64,000 bases of DNA from an uncultured Bryobacteraceae bacterium (GTDB lineage: Bacteria; Acidobacteriota; Terriglobia; Bryobacterales; Bryobacteraceae). The position numbers were made by a program, and so were the translations under genes. Location of the stretch: assembly GCA_938027685.1 (NCBI GenBank), contig CALJAM010000018.1, forward strand, positions 1 through 64,000, read 5' to 3'. The notes under the pieces were generated by a model, which was not told where the DNA came from, did not search any database, and saw only the letters and a program-made list of their open reading frames with translations. Positions 35,767 through 45,389 of the stretch are shown here, one piece after another (the stretch's first letter is position 1; the number at the start of each line of letters is the position of its first letter).

Positions 35767-36621
35767 TCAGTCGCGCCCGGCGCGTCGCAAACTGTAAGCA
35801 ACGCACCCGCTCAAAATGAGCACCCCGCCGGCCAGCGCCGGCCCGCTCGGGCGTTCCCCGTGCACCAACCATGCCCAGATCGGACTCAGCGCCGGCTCCG
35901 CCATCAACAGTAGCGACGCCTCGAGCGCCCGCACGCGTTTCAACGCTCGCGTCATGCAAAGATACGCCGCCGCGATCTGGAAGATGCCGAGGTAAAGAAT
36001 GACGGCAACATCCCTCACACCCACCGCTCTCACCGGCAGCGCCCAGGGCAGGCAAACAACGAAGGCCAGCGCATTGCCCACCACCGGAGCTGTAGCGGCG
36101 GAAGCAGGTCGCCGGCTGCCCAGCCACCTCAGTCCGGCGATCGTCAACGCCCATGTCCACCCGGCAATCGTCGCGAGCACGTTGCCGCGCAGGGGATCCG
36201 GCGCGGTCGCGACCGGGGTCTCCCGCGCCACGAAAAACAGGGCGATCCCTACCGCCACCACACCGAGCAAACCCAGCTCGCCACGACGAGCCCGCTCCCC
36301 TAACAGCCACGGGCCGAGCAACACCAGGTACAGCGGGGCAGCATCCTGCAGGAAAATGGCGTTGGCGGCCGTCGTGAGCTTGTTCGCCAGCACGAACAGC
36401 ACCAAGGTGGCCGCATAGGCGAGTCCGGGCGCTAGAACGTACCTGCTCCAACCCCGGCGCGCCTCGCGCGACATCGCCAGCAGCGCTACGGCGCCCGCAG
36501 CAGAGCGGAACCCAGCCACCTGCCAAGCCGACAACTGCGTGGCCTTGATCGCGGTCCCGCCCGTCGAAAACAGCAGGGCGGCGGCGAGCAGCAACAGCCT
36601 GTCCGCGAGGGCGTCTGCCAT
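35767..36621 (-). CDS. EamA/DMT-family transporter
   Basis: 284 residues with ten predicted membrane helices in two repeats of five. LLLLAAALLFSTGGTAIKAT opens the first EamA domain, with FRSAAGAVALLAM and LTTAANAIFLQDAAPLYLVL further on; the second repeat contains VLATIAGWTWALTIAGLRWL and EASLLLMAEPALSPIWAWLV followed by HGERPS. These are drug/metabolite exporter hallmarks, usually for amino acids, metabolites or toxic compounds; the substrate is not predictable. It lies between tRNA-Arg and the divergent trp operon. Confidence 0.9.
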   Translation of the reverse strand: MADALADRLLLLAAALLFSTGGTAIKATQLSAWQVAGFRSAAGAVALLAMSREARRGWSRYVLAPGLAYAATLVLFVLANKLTTAANAIFLQDAAPLYLVLLGPWLLGERARRGELGLLGVVAVGIALFFVARETPVATAPDPLRGNVLATIAGWTWALTIAGLRWLGSRRPASAATAPVVGNALAFVVCLPWALPVRAVGVRDVAVILYLGIFQIAAAYLCMTRALKRVRALEASLLLMAEPALSPIWAWLVHGERPSGPALAGGVLILSGCVAYSLRRAGRD

Positions 36622-36698
36622 GCAAACTATTGAAAGTACCGCAGCTCAAACCGGCGCCGCGCAGCCTGCGCGTCTGGTACCATGAAAGATCTCCCGCA

Positions 36699-37478
36699 GT
36701 GACAAGGTCGATCCCCGACTTTCTGGCTCGGATCGTGGCGCATAAGCGCCGGCTGATCGAATTTCGAACCTTCCGACGGGAAGAGCTCGAGCAGCGGGCG
36801 GCATCCGTACCCAGACGCGATTTCGCGGGCGCGCTATCGGGTCCTCCGCCCGCCGTCATCGCCGAGATCAAACGCGCCTCACCCAGTCGCGGCACGCTCG
36901 CAGCGGACGCCGACGTTCGCCGCACCGCCGAGGCCTACGCGCGAGGAGGCGCGGCTGCCCTTTCGGTTCTGACCGAGCCGCAATATTTCGCCGGTTCTCT
37001 GGCTGACCTCGAGCAGGCCCGCGCCGCCACTTGCCTGCCCCTCCTGCGCAAAGATTTTACGCTCGACGAGTACGACGTGGCGGAGGCGGCCGCGCACGGC
37101 GCCGACGCGATCCTGCTGATCGCCGCGATCCTGCCGCCAAGCGATTTGCGTCGGCTGCGCGAGTACGCCGAAGGCTTGGGCCTAGCGGCCCTCGTGGAGG
37201 TTCACGACCGGCAGGAACTGCTGGCGGCGCTCGATTCGGGGGCGCGGATCATCGGCGTCAACAACCGAAACCTGCGCACGCTCGAGGTACGCCTGGAGAC
37301 GTCCCTCGAGCTGGCCGCGCAAATCCCGCCGGGGGTGATCAAGGTCAGCGAAAGCGGCATTCACTCTTCCACTGACGTGCGGTTGCTGCGCCAGGCGGGC
37401 TACACCGCGTTTCTGGTGGGCGAGCATCTGATGACGTCCGCCGATCCCGAAGCCGCCCTACGGGCCTTGCGATCATGA
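36699..37478 (+). CDS. trpC: Indole-3-glycerol-phosphate synthase
   Basis: TrpC makes indole-3-glycerol phosphate from CdRP in tryptophan synthesis. The motifs IPDFLARIVAHKRRLIE, VIAEIKRASPSRGTLA (catalytic Lys), LLRKDFTLDEYDVAEAAAHG, LVEVHDRQEL, IIGVNNRNLRTLEV and VSESGIHSSTDV are all present. The GTG at 36699 gives 259 residues, the standard length; the frame is open back to 36630, but the extra residues match nothing. No leader peptide with Trp codons is evident. It is the first gene of a seven-gene operon and overlaps trpF by four bases (ATGA). Confidence 0.95.
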   Translation: MTRSIPDFLARIVAHKRRLIEFRTFRREELEQRAASVPRRDFAGALSGPPPAVIAEIKRASPSRGTLAADADVRRTAEAYARGGAAALSVLTEPQYFAGSLADLEQARAATCLPLLRKDFTLDEYDVAEAAAHGADAILLIAAILPPSDLRRLREYAEGLGLAALVEVHDRQELLAALDSGARIIGVNNRNLRTLEVRLETSLELAAQIPPGVIKVSESGIHSSTDVRLLRQAGYTAFLVGEHLMTSADPEAALRALRS

Positions 37479-38092
37479 TCGTCAAGATCTGCGGCATCAC
37501 GAATGCGCAGGATGCGGCGGCCGCCGCGGAAGCCGGCGCGACCGCCCTCGGCGTCAATTTCTATCCCGAGAGCCCCCGCTTCGTGACGCCCGAGCAGGCT
37601 TACCACATTCTTTCGGTGGTCCCCGAAGAAGTCTGGAAAGTGGGCGTTTTCGTGAACGAGCCGCGTGAGCGGGTCGAAACGTTGGCGCGTGAGCTCGGAC
37701 TGGACGTCGTCCAGCTCCACGGCGAGGTTCCTGAATGGCCCACGGGCCTACGCGTTTGGCGCGCGGTTCGGGTGGAGCCCGGCTTCCCCACCGCCGATCT
37801 CAGCGATCCCCACGTGGAAGCTTTTTTGCTCGATGCAGCCCCGGCCGGCGTCTGGGGCGGTTCAGGTGCATCTTTTGATTGGCGCCTCGCTCGCGGTGCT
37901 CGCAGCCGAATCATCATCGCCGGCGGTTTGGATGAGACCAACGTGGCCGAGGCCATCCGCCAGGCCAGACCGTGGGGCGTGGACGCCTGCTCGCGTCTGG
38001 AGCGCGCACCGGGACGCAAGGACCACATCCGCATGCGTCGTTTCATCCAAGAGGCGCTGGCAGCTGCCCGGGAAGGAGAACAGACGTGCTGA
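37475..38092 (+). CDS. trpF: Phosphoribosylanthranilate isomerase
   Basis: TrpF performs the Amadori rearrangement before TrpC. The 205-residue TIM barrel starts with [20 protein letters not shown] (catalytic Cys), then [51 protein letters not shown] and [16 protein letters not shown] with the second catalytic Asp region. The start overlaps the trpC stop, and the stop overlaps the GTG start of trpB by 7 bp, so translation is coupled in both directions. Confidence 0.95.
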   Translation: MIVKICGITNAQDAAAAAEAGATALGVNFYPESPRFVTPEQAYHILSVVPEEVWKVGVFVNEPRERVETLARELGLDVVQLHGEVPEWPTGLRVWRAVRVEPGFPTADLSDPHVEAFLLDAAPAGVWGGSGASFDWRLARGARSRIIIAGGLDETNVAEAIRQARPWGVDACSRLERAPGRKDHIRMRRFIQEALAAAREGEQTC

Positions 38093-39303
38093 CATCCCTG
38101 CCTGACGCACGTGGGCACTTCGGCCCTTACGGCGGACGTTTCGTGCCCGAAACCCTGATGGCGCCGCTCGAGGAGCTGGAGAAGGCCTACTTCGAGGCGC
38201 GCCGAGATCCTGTCTTTCAGGCCGAACTCCGAACGCTGCTCCAGGAATACGCCGGGCGGCCCACACCCCTCTATTTCGCCCGAAGGCTGAGCGAATCGCT
38301 CGGAGGCGCGAAGATCTACTTCAAACGGGAAGACCTGCTTCACACCGGCGCGCACAAGATCAATAACTGCCTGGGTCAGATTCTGCTGGCGCGGCGGATG
38401 GGCAAGCGACGCATCATCGCCGAGACCGGCGCCGGACAGCACGGCGTGGCCACCGCGACCGTCGCCGCGCTCTTCGGCATGGAGTGCGTCATCTACATGG
38501 GCGCCGAAGATATGGAGCGGCAACGGCTGAACGTCTTCCGCATGCGCCTGCTCGGTGCGCACGTGGTGGGCGTCAACAGCGGCAGCCGCACGCTCAAGGA
38601 CGCCATCAGCGAAGCCATGCGAGACTGGGTCACCAACGTGGCCGACACTTACTACCTGCTGGGCTCCGCTCTCGGGGCGCACCCCTACCCGGTCATGGTG
38701 CGCGACTTTCAAAGCGTGATCGGCGAGGAGACCCATCAGCAGATCCTGGCCAAGGAAGGCCGCCTGCCCGACGCCGTCTTCGCCTGCGTCGGGGGAGGAT
38801 CCAATGCCATCGGCATCTTTCACCGCTTCCTCGCAGAGCCCGGCGTCCAGCTGATCGGCGTGGAGGCGGGCGGGCGCGGCCCGCTCCTGGGCGAGCATGC
38901 GGCGCGGTTTTCCGGAGGCGCCCCCGGCGTGCTCCATGGCGCCTACAGCTACCTGCTGCAGGACGAGTACGGGCAGGTCGCCCCGACGCACTCCGTCTCG
39001 GCCGGCCTCGATTACGCGCTCGTCGGTCCCGAGCACGCCTGGCTGCGCGATCAAGGCCGCGCCGAGTACGTTGCAGTGGGCGATCGCGAAGCCTTGGAGG
39101 CGGCGCGCCTGCTGGCGCGCAGCGAGGGGTTGATTGCGGCGCTGGAATCCGCGCACGCGGTGGCCGAGGCCGTGCGGCGGGCGCCCGGCGCGAGCGGACA
39201 GATCTTCATCGTCAACCTATCCGGCCGAGGGGACAAGGACATTGACATCTACCGGCAGCACTTCCCCGAGTTGGACGAAGACCCGTATCAGCCGCCTCTT
39301 TGA
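38086..39303 (+). CDS. trpB: Tryptophan synthase beta subunit
   Basis: TrpB condenses indole with serine using PLP. The 405-residue protein has [54 protein letters not shown] (PLP Lys), [18 protein letters not shown], the phosphate-binding [15 protein letters not shown] and [18 protein letters not shown]. The GTG at 38086 was chosen because GGAAGGAG lies eight bases upstream and the length is normal; the open frame back to 37972 runs inside trpF. It forms the alpha2-beta2 complex with the next gene product. Confidence 0.96.
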   Translation: MLTSLPDARGHFGPYGGRFVPETLMAPLEELEKAYFEARRDPVFQAELRTLLQEYAGRPTPLYFARRLSESLGGAKIYFKREDLLHTGAHKINNCLGQILLARRMGKRRIIAETGAGQHGVATATVAALFGMECVIYMGAEDMERQRLNVFRMRLLGAHVVGVNSGSRTLKDAISEAMRDWVTNVADTYYLLGSALGAHPYPVMVRDFQSVIGEETHQQILAKEGRLPDAVFACVGGGSNAIGIFHRFLAEPGVQLIGVEAGGRGPLLGEHAARFSGGAPGVLHGAYSYLLQDEYGQVAPTHSVSAGLDYALVGPEHAWLRDQGRAEYVAVGDREALEAARLLARSEGLIAALESAHAVAEAVRRAPGASGQIFIVNLSGRGDKDIDIYRQHFPELDEDPYQPPL

Positions 39304-40075
39304 GCGCGTGCGCAGGGAGGGCCGACCCGCCCTCATCGCCTACCTGACGGCCGGTGATCCGTCGCTGGAGCGAACCGTCTCGCTGGTCGCTGCCCTCGAA
39401 GAAGGCGGCGCGGACCTGATCGAGCTGGGCGTGCCCTTCTCCGACCCCATCGCTGATGGCCCGGTGATCCAGCGCGCCTGCCGGCGCGCCCTGCAGGCGG
39501 GCGCGACGCTGCCGCGCATCCTGGAGACCGCGTTCCGCATCCGTTCGCGCTCGCAAATCCCGCTGTTGCTGTTCAGTTACCTCAACCCGGTGCTGCGGTA
39601 CGGCTTCGAGGCCGCCGCACGCGACGCCGCCGCCGCGGGAGTGGACGGCTTCCTGCTTACCGACCTGAGCGTGGAGGAGGCCGGAGATTACACGGCTGCC
39701 TTGCGCCGAGCCGGTCTCGACACGGTCTTCCTGGCGGCTCCGACGAGCACCGACGAACGTCTCCGCCTCGTGGCGCAGCACTCCAGCGGCTTCGTATACT
39801 TGGTATCACGCACGGGCGTCACGGGTGAGCGCGAAGCGCTTTCCGAGCAAGTAGGCCGGCTCGTCGCCAGACTGCGGGCCATCACGGCTCTGCCGCTGGC
39901 GGTGGGCTTCGGCATCTCACGTCCGGAGCAGGCGGCTGCGGCAGCGCGCCTGGCCGACGGCGTGGTCGTGGGCAGCGCGTTCGTGCGAATCATCGAGCAG
40001 GCCCACGAGAGCGCCGATCTGGAGACACGCCTGAGGCGTTTCGCGCGCGAGCTCAAACAGGCGATGACGGGTTGA
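39242..40075 (+). CDS. trpA: Tryptophan synthase alpha subunit
   Basis: TrpA cleaves indole-3-glycerol phosphate to indole. Motifs are [36 protein letters not shown] (catalytic Glu and Asp), [41 protein letters not shown] and [20 protein letters not shown]. The start is uncertain: there is no ATG, GTG or TTG in frame between 39245 and 39308. The TTG at 39242, with GAGGGG upstream, gives 277 residues and keeps the N-terminal helix ([15 protein letters not shown]), but overlaps trpB by 62 bp. The GTG at 39308 would lose that helix. Confidence 0.9.
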   Translation: MTSTGSTSPSWTKTRISRLFERVRREGRPALIAYLTAGDPSLERTVSLVAALEEGGADLIELGVPFSDPIADGPVIQRACRRALQAGATLPRILETAFRIRSRSQIPLLLFSYLNPVLRYGFEAAARDAAAAGVDGFLLTDLSVEEAGDYTAALRRAGLDTVFLAAPTSTDERLRLVAQHSSGFVYLVSRTGVTGEREALSEQVGRLVARLRAITALPLAVGFGISRPEQAAAAARLADGVVVGSAFVRIIEQAHESADLETRLRRFARELKQAMTG

Positions 40076-40081
40076 GCCGCC

Positions 40082-40408
40082 ATGGATCGCAACGAAGCAT
40101 TGAAGGCGCTGGCCGCGTGCCGCGCGCAAATCGATGCGTTGGACCTGCGCATCCTCGAGCTGCTCAACGAGCGGACGCGCATCGTCGAGGAAATCGGGCG
40201 GCTGAAGCGCCGGTTGAACCTCCCCATATATGAGCCGCGCCGCGAGGACGAAGTCTACGCAAACGTCACGTCGCACAACGGCGGCCCGCTCACTGCCGAG
40301 GCCGTGCGTCGCGTCTTCGAACGCATCATCGACGAAATGAGAACCGTGCAGAAGCTACGCATGGAGGAAGAAGCCCGGCGCTCGGTTCCCGAGCCGGAGG
40401 ACCACTGA
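40082..40408 (+). CDS. aroQ: Chorismate mutase (AroQ class)
   Basis: 108 residues, all helical, matching the CM_2 domain: RAQIDALDLRILELLNERTR with the conserved Asp, Leu and Arg, VEEIGRLKRRLNLPIYEPRR, and VRRVFERIIDEMRTVQ. It converts chorismate to prephenate, the branch towards tyrosine and phenylalanine. It sits between trpA and the DAHP synthase gene as a stand-alone domain; in many bacteria the same domain is fused to DAHP synthase, so the two products may act together. Confidence 0.93.
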   Translation: MDRNEALKALAACRAQIDALDLRILELLNERTRIVEEIGRLKRRLNLPIYEPRREDEVYANVTSHNGGPLTAEAVRRVFERIIDEMRTVQKLRMEEEARRSVPEPEDH

Positions 40409-40421
40409 GGGGAGCACTGCC

Positions 40422-41435
40422 ATGTTGGTCATCATGCAGGAAGGAGCCACAGAGAGCCAGATCCAGGCGGTCATTGACCGGCTGGTGGCGCTCGGTTTCG
40501 CCGTGCATCGTTCGACCGGTGTGGCGCACACCATCCTGGGGGGCATCGGTCCGGAAAGCCATGTAGACCCCGCCGAGTTCGCGGTGATGGACGGGGTGAA
40601 GGAATGTCACCGGGTGATGTCGCCCTACAAGCTGGCCAGCCGCCACTTCCGGCCGGAGGGCACCAGGATTCGCCTCGGGGAAGTCGAAATCGGCGGCCCG
40701 CGCGTGGTCGTCATGGCCGGCCCCTGCAGCGTGGAGAACAGAGACCAGATCATGGCGGCTGCCGAGCGCGTGGCTCGCGCCGGAGGAACCGTGCTGAGGG
40801 GCGGCGCTTTCAAGCCCCGAACGTCTCCACACAGCTTCCAGGGCCTGGGCGAAGAGGGACTGCGACTGCTGCGCGAGGCCGCCGATCGCTACGGGCTGCT
40901 CGCGGTCAGCGAGGTTATGGACGCCAGTCAGATCGAACTGGTCGCCGCTTACGCGGACATCCTCCAGGTGGGAACCCGGAACATGCAGAACTACCACCTG
41001 CTGCGCGAGCTGGGCCAACAGCCCAAGCCCGTCCTGCTCAAACGCGGCCTTTCCGCCACGATCGAGGAATGGCTCCTCGCCGCCGAGTACATCATGAACG
41101 AAGGCAATTACAACGTCATCCTCTGCGAACGCGGCATCCGTACGTTCGAAACCTACACGCGCAACACAATGGACATCACCGCCATCCCCGTGGCCAAGAA
41201 ACTCTCTCATCTTCCCGTGCTCGCCGATCCCTCCCACGGCACCGGGCGGCGCGATATGGTGCTCCCAGTGGCCCGGGCCGCGGTAGCCGCCGGCGCCGAC
41301 GGCCTGCTCATCGAGGTCCATCCCGAGCCGGAGCGCGCCCTGAGCGATGGGGCCCAATCGCTGCGTCCCGACCAGTTCGAAGAGCTGATGAGCCAGTTGC
41401 GCATCATCGCCCAGGCCGTGGGAAGGAGCTTATGA
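40422..41435 (+). CDS. aroF: 3-deoxy-7-phosphoheptulonate (DAHP) synthase, type I-beta
   Basis: DAHP synthase starts the shikimate pathway from PEP and erythrose 4-phosphate. The 337-residue protein has an N-terminal ferredoxin-like regulatory domain ([20 protein letters not shown], residues 1-70) and a barrel with [76 protein letters not shown] and [15 protein letters not shown]. This layout is that of the Thermotoga/Bacillus type, usually feedback-controlled through the N-terminal domain or chorismate mutase. A good ribosome site lies before it, and its stop overlaps the tyrA start. Confidence 0.95.
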   Translation: MLVIMQEGATESQIQAVIDRLVALGFAVHRSTGVAHTILGGIGPESHVDPAEFAVMDGVKECHRVMSPYKLASRHFRPEGTRIRLGEVEIGGPRVVVMAGPCSVENRDQIMAAAERVARAGGTVLRGGAFKPRTSPHSFQGLGEEGLRLLREAADRYGLLAVSEVMDASQIELVAAYADILQVGTRNMQNYHLLRELGQQPKPVLLKRGLSATIEEWLLAAEYIMNEGNYNVILCERGIRTFETYTRNTMDITAIPVAKKLSHLPVLADPSHGTGRRDMVLPVARAAVAAGADGLLIEVHPEPERALSDGAQSLRPDQFEELMSQLRIIAQAVGRSL

Positions 41436-42727
41436 ATCCTCAGGGATTCCGCACCGTAACCATCGTGGGTACCGGCCTGATCGGCGCCTCGTTCGGCCTC
41501 GCTCTCAGGCGTGCCGGCTTCCGCGGCCGGATCTTAGGCGTCAGCTCCCCGCCGGCCCTCGAGGATGCGCTGCGCGTGGGTGCGGTGGATCGAGCAGCGA
41601 GTCTGGAAGAAGCGGCTTCGCAGTCGGAGCTGGTCTTTCTCGCCCGACCCATCCTTGGTATTCTCGAGACGCTGCCGCGGCTCGACGCCTTCGTGCCCGA
41701 GCACTGCCTGGTCACCGACGCCGGCAGCACGAAAGCCCTCATCGTGGAGCAGGCGCGCCGCAGCCTCACTAGGGCGCGGTTCCTCGGCGGCCACCCCATG
41801 GCCGGCAAAGAGAAACGGGGGGCGGCCGAGGCGGAAGCCACCTTGTTCGCCGGGCGCACCTGGATCCTCACCCCCGTCGAACCCGCCGAACTGCAAGCGC
41901 CGGCGGCTCAGGAACTGCTCCGCTGGATCCGAGCCATAGGCGGTCGTCCGCTCATGCTGTCGCCGGCGGAACACGATCGCATCGTGGCTCTGACCTCCCA
42001 CCTCCCCCAGTTGCTATCCACCGCGCTGGCCGCGACCCTGGCGCGGCAGCTCGAACGACCCGAGCACCTTGCCGCCTGCGGACCCGGCCTGCTCGATATG
42101 ACGCGGCTTGCCGCCAGCCCCTTCGAGGTCTGGCGCGACATCCTTGCGACCAACGAGAGACCCATCAGGGAGGCGCTGGAGGCGTGCATCAAGACTCTGC
42201 GGGCGGCATGGGACGGCGCCGCAACCGTGAGCGAACTGTTTCAGTCCGCCAACGAGTTTGCCGCACGCTTGCGCCAGGGCCCACCCGGCGAGGAGGCGCA
42301 GTTGAAACAAAAACAGCGAGTCCTGTTTGTTTGCACCGGCAATTCGGCCCGCAGCCAGATGGCGGAAGGCCTGATGCGTCATCTGGCAGGCGACCGCTTC
42401 GAGGTCGCCAGCGCGGGCACTCACCCGAGCTTCGTGCGCCCGGAAGCGATCGCCGTCATGCGCGAACTCGGTGTGGATATCTCGGGCCACCGCTCGAAAT
42501 CGCTCGACGAGTTTCTCGAGCAGCCCTTCGATTTCGTGATCACCGTGTGCGACCAGGCGCGCCAGAGCTGCCCGGTCTTCCCCGGCCCTGCACGACGGAT
42601 CCACTGGAGCCTCGAGGATCCGGCGGCGGCCCAGGGTTCCGAGCAAGAGCGGCTCGCGGTCTTTCGCCGCGTGCGCGACGAGCTCAATGAGCGCATCCGC
42701 GCGTTCCTGGCGGAGTCGCCACGGTGA
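41432..42727 (+). CDS. tyrA: Prephenate dehydrogenase fused in frame to an ArsC-type arsenate reductase domain
   Basis: 431 residues. Residues 1-285 are prephenate dehydrogenase: [20 protein letters not shown] (NAD loop), [34 protein letters not shown] and [15 protein letters not shown]. Without any stop, residues 291-431 form a low-molecular-weight phosphatase-fold protein: [20 protein letters not shown] (C-x5-R loop), [16 protein letters not shown] and [18 protein letters not shown], with the Cys pair typical of thioredoxin-coupled ArsC, and [10 protein letters not shown]. TyrA oxidises prephenate for tyrosine synthesis; the ArsC half would reduce arsenate. Either it is one bifunctional chain or the ArsC part is also made from an internal start at 42302. 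Confidence 0.88.
   Translation: MNPQGFRTVTIVGTGLIGASFGLALRRAGFRGRILGVSSPPALEDALRVGAVDRAASLEEAASQSELVFLARPILGILETLPRLDAFVPEHCLVTDAGSTKALIVEQARRSLTRARFLGGHPMAGKEKRGAAEAEATLFAGRTWILTPVEPAELQAPAAQELLRWIRAIGGRPLMLSPAEHDRIVALTSHLPQLLSTALAATLARQLERPEHLAACGPGLLDMTRLAASPFEVWRDILATNERPIREALEACIKTLRAAWDGAATVSELFQSANEFAARLRQGPPGEEAQLKQKQRVLFVCTGNSARSQMAEGLMRHLAGDRFEVASAGTHPSFVRPEAIAVMRELGVDISGHRSKSLDEFLEQPFDFVITVCDQARQSCPVFPGPARRIHWSLEDPAAAQGSEQERLAVFRRVRDELNERIRAFLAESPR
42290..42304 (+). promoter_or_regulatory. Internal Shine-Dalgarno and TTG start for a separate ArsC domain
   Basis: GAGGAGG (42290-42296), five bases, then TTG (42302-42304), in frame with the fused gene and exactly at the domain junction. 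Starting here would give a 141-residue ArsC, the normal size of thioredoxin-type arsenate reductases. Confidence 0.5.
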
Positions 42728-42774
42728 GCGATCGACTGCGCCCCGTCGGCGAAGCCTGAGAAGCCGCGAACCGC

Positions 42775-44091
42775 ATGCCGCTGCGTCGCGAGCTGGGCCT
42801 TCGCGATCTGGTCCTCTTCAATCTGGCCGCCGTTGTGGGCATCCGTTGGCTGGCGGCGGCGGCGCGCGTCGGGCCGCCGGCGCTCCTGCTGTGGCTGCTC
42901 GCGGCGGCGCTGTTTTTCGTGCCCTCCGCCCTGGCCGTCTCGCGCCTCGCCTCGCTCTGGCCCGAGCAAGGCGGACTTTACGTTTGGACCCGTCGCAGCT
43001 TCGGCGACTGGCACGGGTTCCTCTGCGGCTGGTGCTACTGGCTGAGCAATCTTTTCTACTTCCCGAATCTGCTGTTGGCCGGGTTGGGCATGGCCGCCTA
43101 CCTGGCGGGCGAGCGCGGCATCGTGCTTTCGGAGGACCGAACCTATTTGGTCGCGGGCGCCCTGCTGGCGCTCTGGACTAGCACGCTCACCCATCTGGTG
43201 GGCCTGCGCGTGGGCAAGTGGACGGAAAACGTGGGCGCCCTGGCGACCTATGCTGCGGGCTTCATGCTGGTGGTTTGCGGGGCGGCGGTATGGCTTCGGG
43301 GTCAGGTCGCCAAGGTCGCCGGCCCCTGGAGCCCGCGCTGGGACTGGGGTACCGTCAATTTCTGGTCCCAGATTGCTTTTGCCTACGGCGGATTGGAACT
43401 AAGCGCCGCCATGGGTGGAGAAATTCGCGACCCCGTCCGCACGGTGCCGCGGGCCGCGTGGCTGAGCGGGGCGGCTATCGCAGCCTTCTACATGGCCGGG
43501 ACGGGCGCGATGATCCTCCTCACGCCGCCGGAGAACATCAGCATCCTCACAGGCCTTGCGCAGGCGGGCGCTGCCGCCGCCAGGACGCTGGATATGGCTT
43601 GGATCAGCCCCTTGCTCGCTGCCCTCGTCACCTTGGGCATCGTCGGACAGCTCGGCGCCTGGCTGGCGGGCTCGGCACGCATTCCTTTCGCGATCGGCCT
43701 GGATCGTTACCTGCCGCAGGCCTTCGCCCGTTTGCATCCCCGCTGGGGCACGCCGCATGTGGCGATCCTGACGCAAGCCGCGGCCTGCAGCGTCTTCCTA
43801 CTCACCCTACAGGCCGGAGAAAACCCGCGCTCGGCTTACCAGCTGCTGGTGGACATCACCGTGATCACCTATTTCATTCCGTTCGTCTATATGTTTCTGG
43901 CTGCCGGGAAGCAGCACTTGCGCCTGGGCTCGCTTTGCGGCCTCGCCGTGACGTTGCTCGCCATCGGCGTCTCTCTGGCCCCGCCCACCGAGGCCGAGCG
44001 GCCGGTTCTTTTCACGCTGAAGATCGCAGGCGGGTGCGTGCTGCTCATTGCGGCGGCTAGGATGGTTTTCACGAGGTCGCAGCGCAGGTGA
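42775..44091 (+). CDS. APC superfamily amino acid permease
   Basis: 438 residues with about twelve membrane helices. The N-terminal LGLRDLVLFNLAAVVGIRWL, LWPEQGGLYVWTRRSFGDWH and FLCGWCYWLSNLFYFPNLLL are typical APC-family helices 1-3; later come FWSQIAFAYGGLELSAAMGG with EIRDPVRTVPRA (helix 6 and following loop). It should import or exchange amino acids or polyamines; the substrate cannot be fixed. It follows the aromatic amino acid operon by 47 bp on the same strand, and its stop overlaps folC (GTGA), so it may be co-transcribed. Confidence 0.88.
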   Translation: MPLRRELGLRDLVLFNLAAVVGIRWLAAAARVGPPALLLWLLAAALFFVPSALAVSRLASLWPEQGGLYVWTRRSFGDWHGFLCGWCYWLSNLFYFPNLLLAGLGMAAYLAGERGIVLSEDRTYLVAGALLALWTSTLTHLVGLRVGKWTENVGALATYAAGFMLVVCGAAVWLRGQVAKVAGPWSPRWDWGTVNFWSQIAFAYGGLELSAAMGGEIRDPVRTVPRAAWLSGAAIAAFYMAGTGAMILLTPPENISILTGLAQAGAAAARTLDMAWISPLLAALVTLGIVGQLGAWLAGSARIPFAIGLDRYLPQAFARLHPRWGTPHVAILTQAAACSVFLLTLQAGENPRSAYQLLVDITVITYFIPFVYMFLAAGKQHLRLGSLCGLAVTLLAIGVSLAPPTEAERPVLFTLKIAGGCVLLIAAARMVFTRSQRR

Positions 44092-45380
44092 CTTACCCCG
44101 ACTCGGTCCGCTTCCTTTACTCGCTGGCCAACGAAACCCGCACCGCGGAGCTCGGACTCACGCGCATCACGCGATTGCTGGAAGCGCTGGGCGATCCCCA
44201 TCAGGGGACACGGTTCGTGCACGTGGCGGGCACCAACGGCAAGGGATCCACTTGCGCCATGATCGAAAGCGCGCTCCGGGCGGCCGGGCGCCGCACCGGA
44301 CTCTATACCTCTCCGCACCTGGTGGAGCCGACCGAGCGAATCTCGATCCAGGGCCGCCCGGTCTCCCGCGAAGATTTCGCTCTCGCCTTCCGGCAGGTGC
44401 ACGCGGCGGCCGAGCGACTGCTGCGGGAGGAACTCATCGCTCAGCACCCAACTTACTTCGAAACCGTCACGGCCATGGCCTTCTGGCTCTTCCGTCGCTA
44501 CGGCGTGGAGATCGCGGTGCTCGAGGTGGGGCTGGGCGGACGCCTGGACGCCACCAACGTCGTACACCCGCTCGTCTCGGTGATCACGCCGGTGGACTTC
44601 GACCACGAAAAGTACCTGGGCAAGAGTCTCGAGTCCATAGCCTGGGAGAAAGCGGGAATCCTCAAAGCGGGGGCCGACGCCGTGTTCGCACCCCAACGGT
44701 CCGAGGTGGCGGAGGCACTCGAGCGGGCCGCACGGGAGCGCGGCATCGCGCCGGTTTGGGCGGCGCAACTTTGGCGCGCGGAGGACGTAGTCCTGGAGCC
44801 TTCGGGCAGCCGGTTCACCGCCTGCGGTCGCGTGCGCATCCCGGTTGCCTGCCCGCTTCCGGGCGAGCATCAGGTCACAAACGCGATCACGGCCATTGCC
44901 GTCCTCGACCGACTGGGAGTGCCGGTGAGCGCCGTTCAGGAGGGAATCGCGCGCGTCCGGTGGCCGGGGCGCTTGGAACGCGTAGCCTCCCAGCCCGACA
45001 TTTATTTGGACGGGGCCCACAACCCGGCCGGCGCGCAGGCTCTCGCGGCCTATATCCGGCGCTTTTACGCCGGAAGGCGCGTCTGGCTGATCTACGGCGC
45101 GGCGCGTGACAAGGCCGTCGCCGAAGTCGCTGCCATTTTGTTCCCGCTGGCCGACGAAGTGATCGTCACCGCTGCTAACCACCCTCGGGCAGTTCGTCCC
45201 GAGCTGATTCGCGAGCTGGCCTCGCATCCCCGCCTGCGCCTGGCGCCGCGCTTGACCGACGCGCTCCGGCTGCTCGACGGAGCCTCGCCCGCGGATGCAG
45301 TTTTCATCACCGGCTCGCTCTTTCTGGTGGGGGAAGCCCGCGCCCTCCTGGGACCTTCCCGGGCTGAAAACGGCGCGTAA
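44088..45380 (+). CDS. folC: Folylpolyglutamate synthase / dihydrofolate synthase
   Basis: 430 residues of the Mur-ligase superfamily. FVHVAGTNGKGSTCAMIESA is the ATP loop; TGLYTSPHLVEPTERISIQG, VLEVGLGGRLDATNVV and DFDHEKYLGKSLESIAWEKA with GILKAGA are FolC signatures; IYLDGAHNPAGAQALAAYI starts the C-terminal domain. It adds glutamate to dihydropteroate and to reduced folates. The GTG start overlaps the permease stop by four bases. Confidence 0.96.
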   Translation: MTYPDSVRFLYSLANETRTAELGLTRITRLLEALGDPHQGTRFVHVAGTNGKGSTCAMIESALRAAGRRTGLYTSPHLVEPTERISIQGRPVSREDFALAFRQVHAAAERLLREELIAQHPTYFETVTAMAFWLFRRYGVEIAVLEVGLGGRLDATNVVHPLVSVITPVDFDHEKYLGKSLESIAWEKAGILKAGADAVFAPQRSEVAEALERAARERGIAPVWAAQLWRAEDVVLEPSGSRFTACGRVRIPVACPLPGEHQVTNAITAIAVLDRLGVPVSAVQEGIARVRWPGRLERVASQPDIYLDGAHNPAGAQALAAYIRRFYAGRRVWLIYGAARDKAVAEVAAILFPLADEVIVTAANHPRAVRPELIRELASHPRLRLAPRLTDALRLLDGASPADAVFITGSLFLVGEARALLGPSRAENGA

Positions 45381-45383
45381 AAT
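45378..45383 (+). promoter_or_regulatory. -10-like TAAAAT before plsC
   Basis: TAAAAT overlaps the folC stop and lies six bases before the GTG of plsC, and no Shine-Dalgarno is visible between them. A transcript starting here would begin at or next to the start codon. Confidence 0.3.
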
Positions 45384-45389
45384 GGTTCC

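Noticed and set aside
40604..42727. A single 707-residue protein beginning at 40604
   Set aside because: The first 276 codons run inside the DAHP synthase gene in another frame and are Arg/Pro/Gly-rich; the real protein starts at the ATG at 41432.
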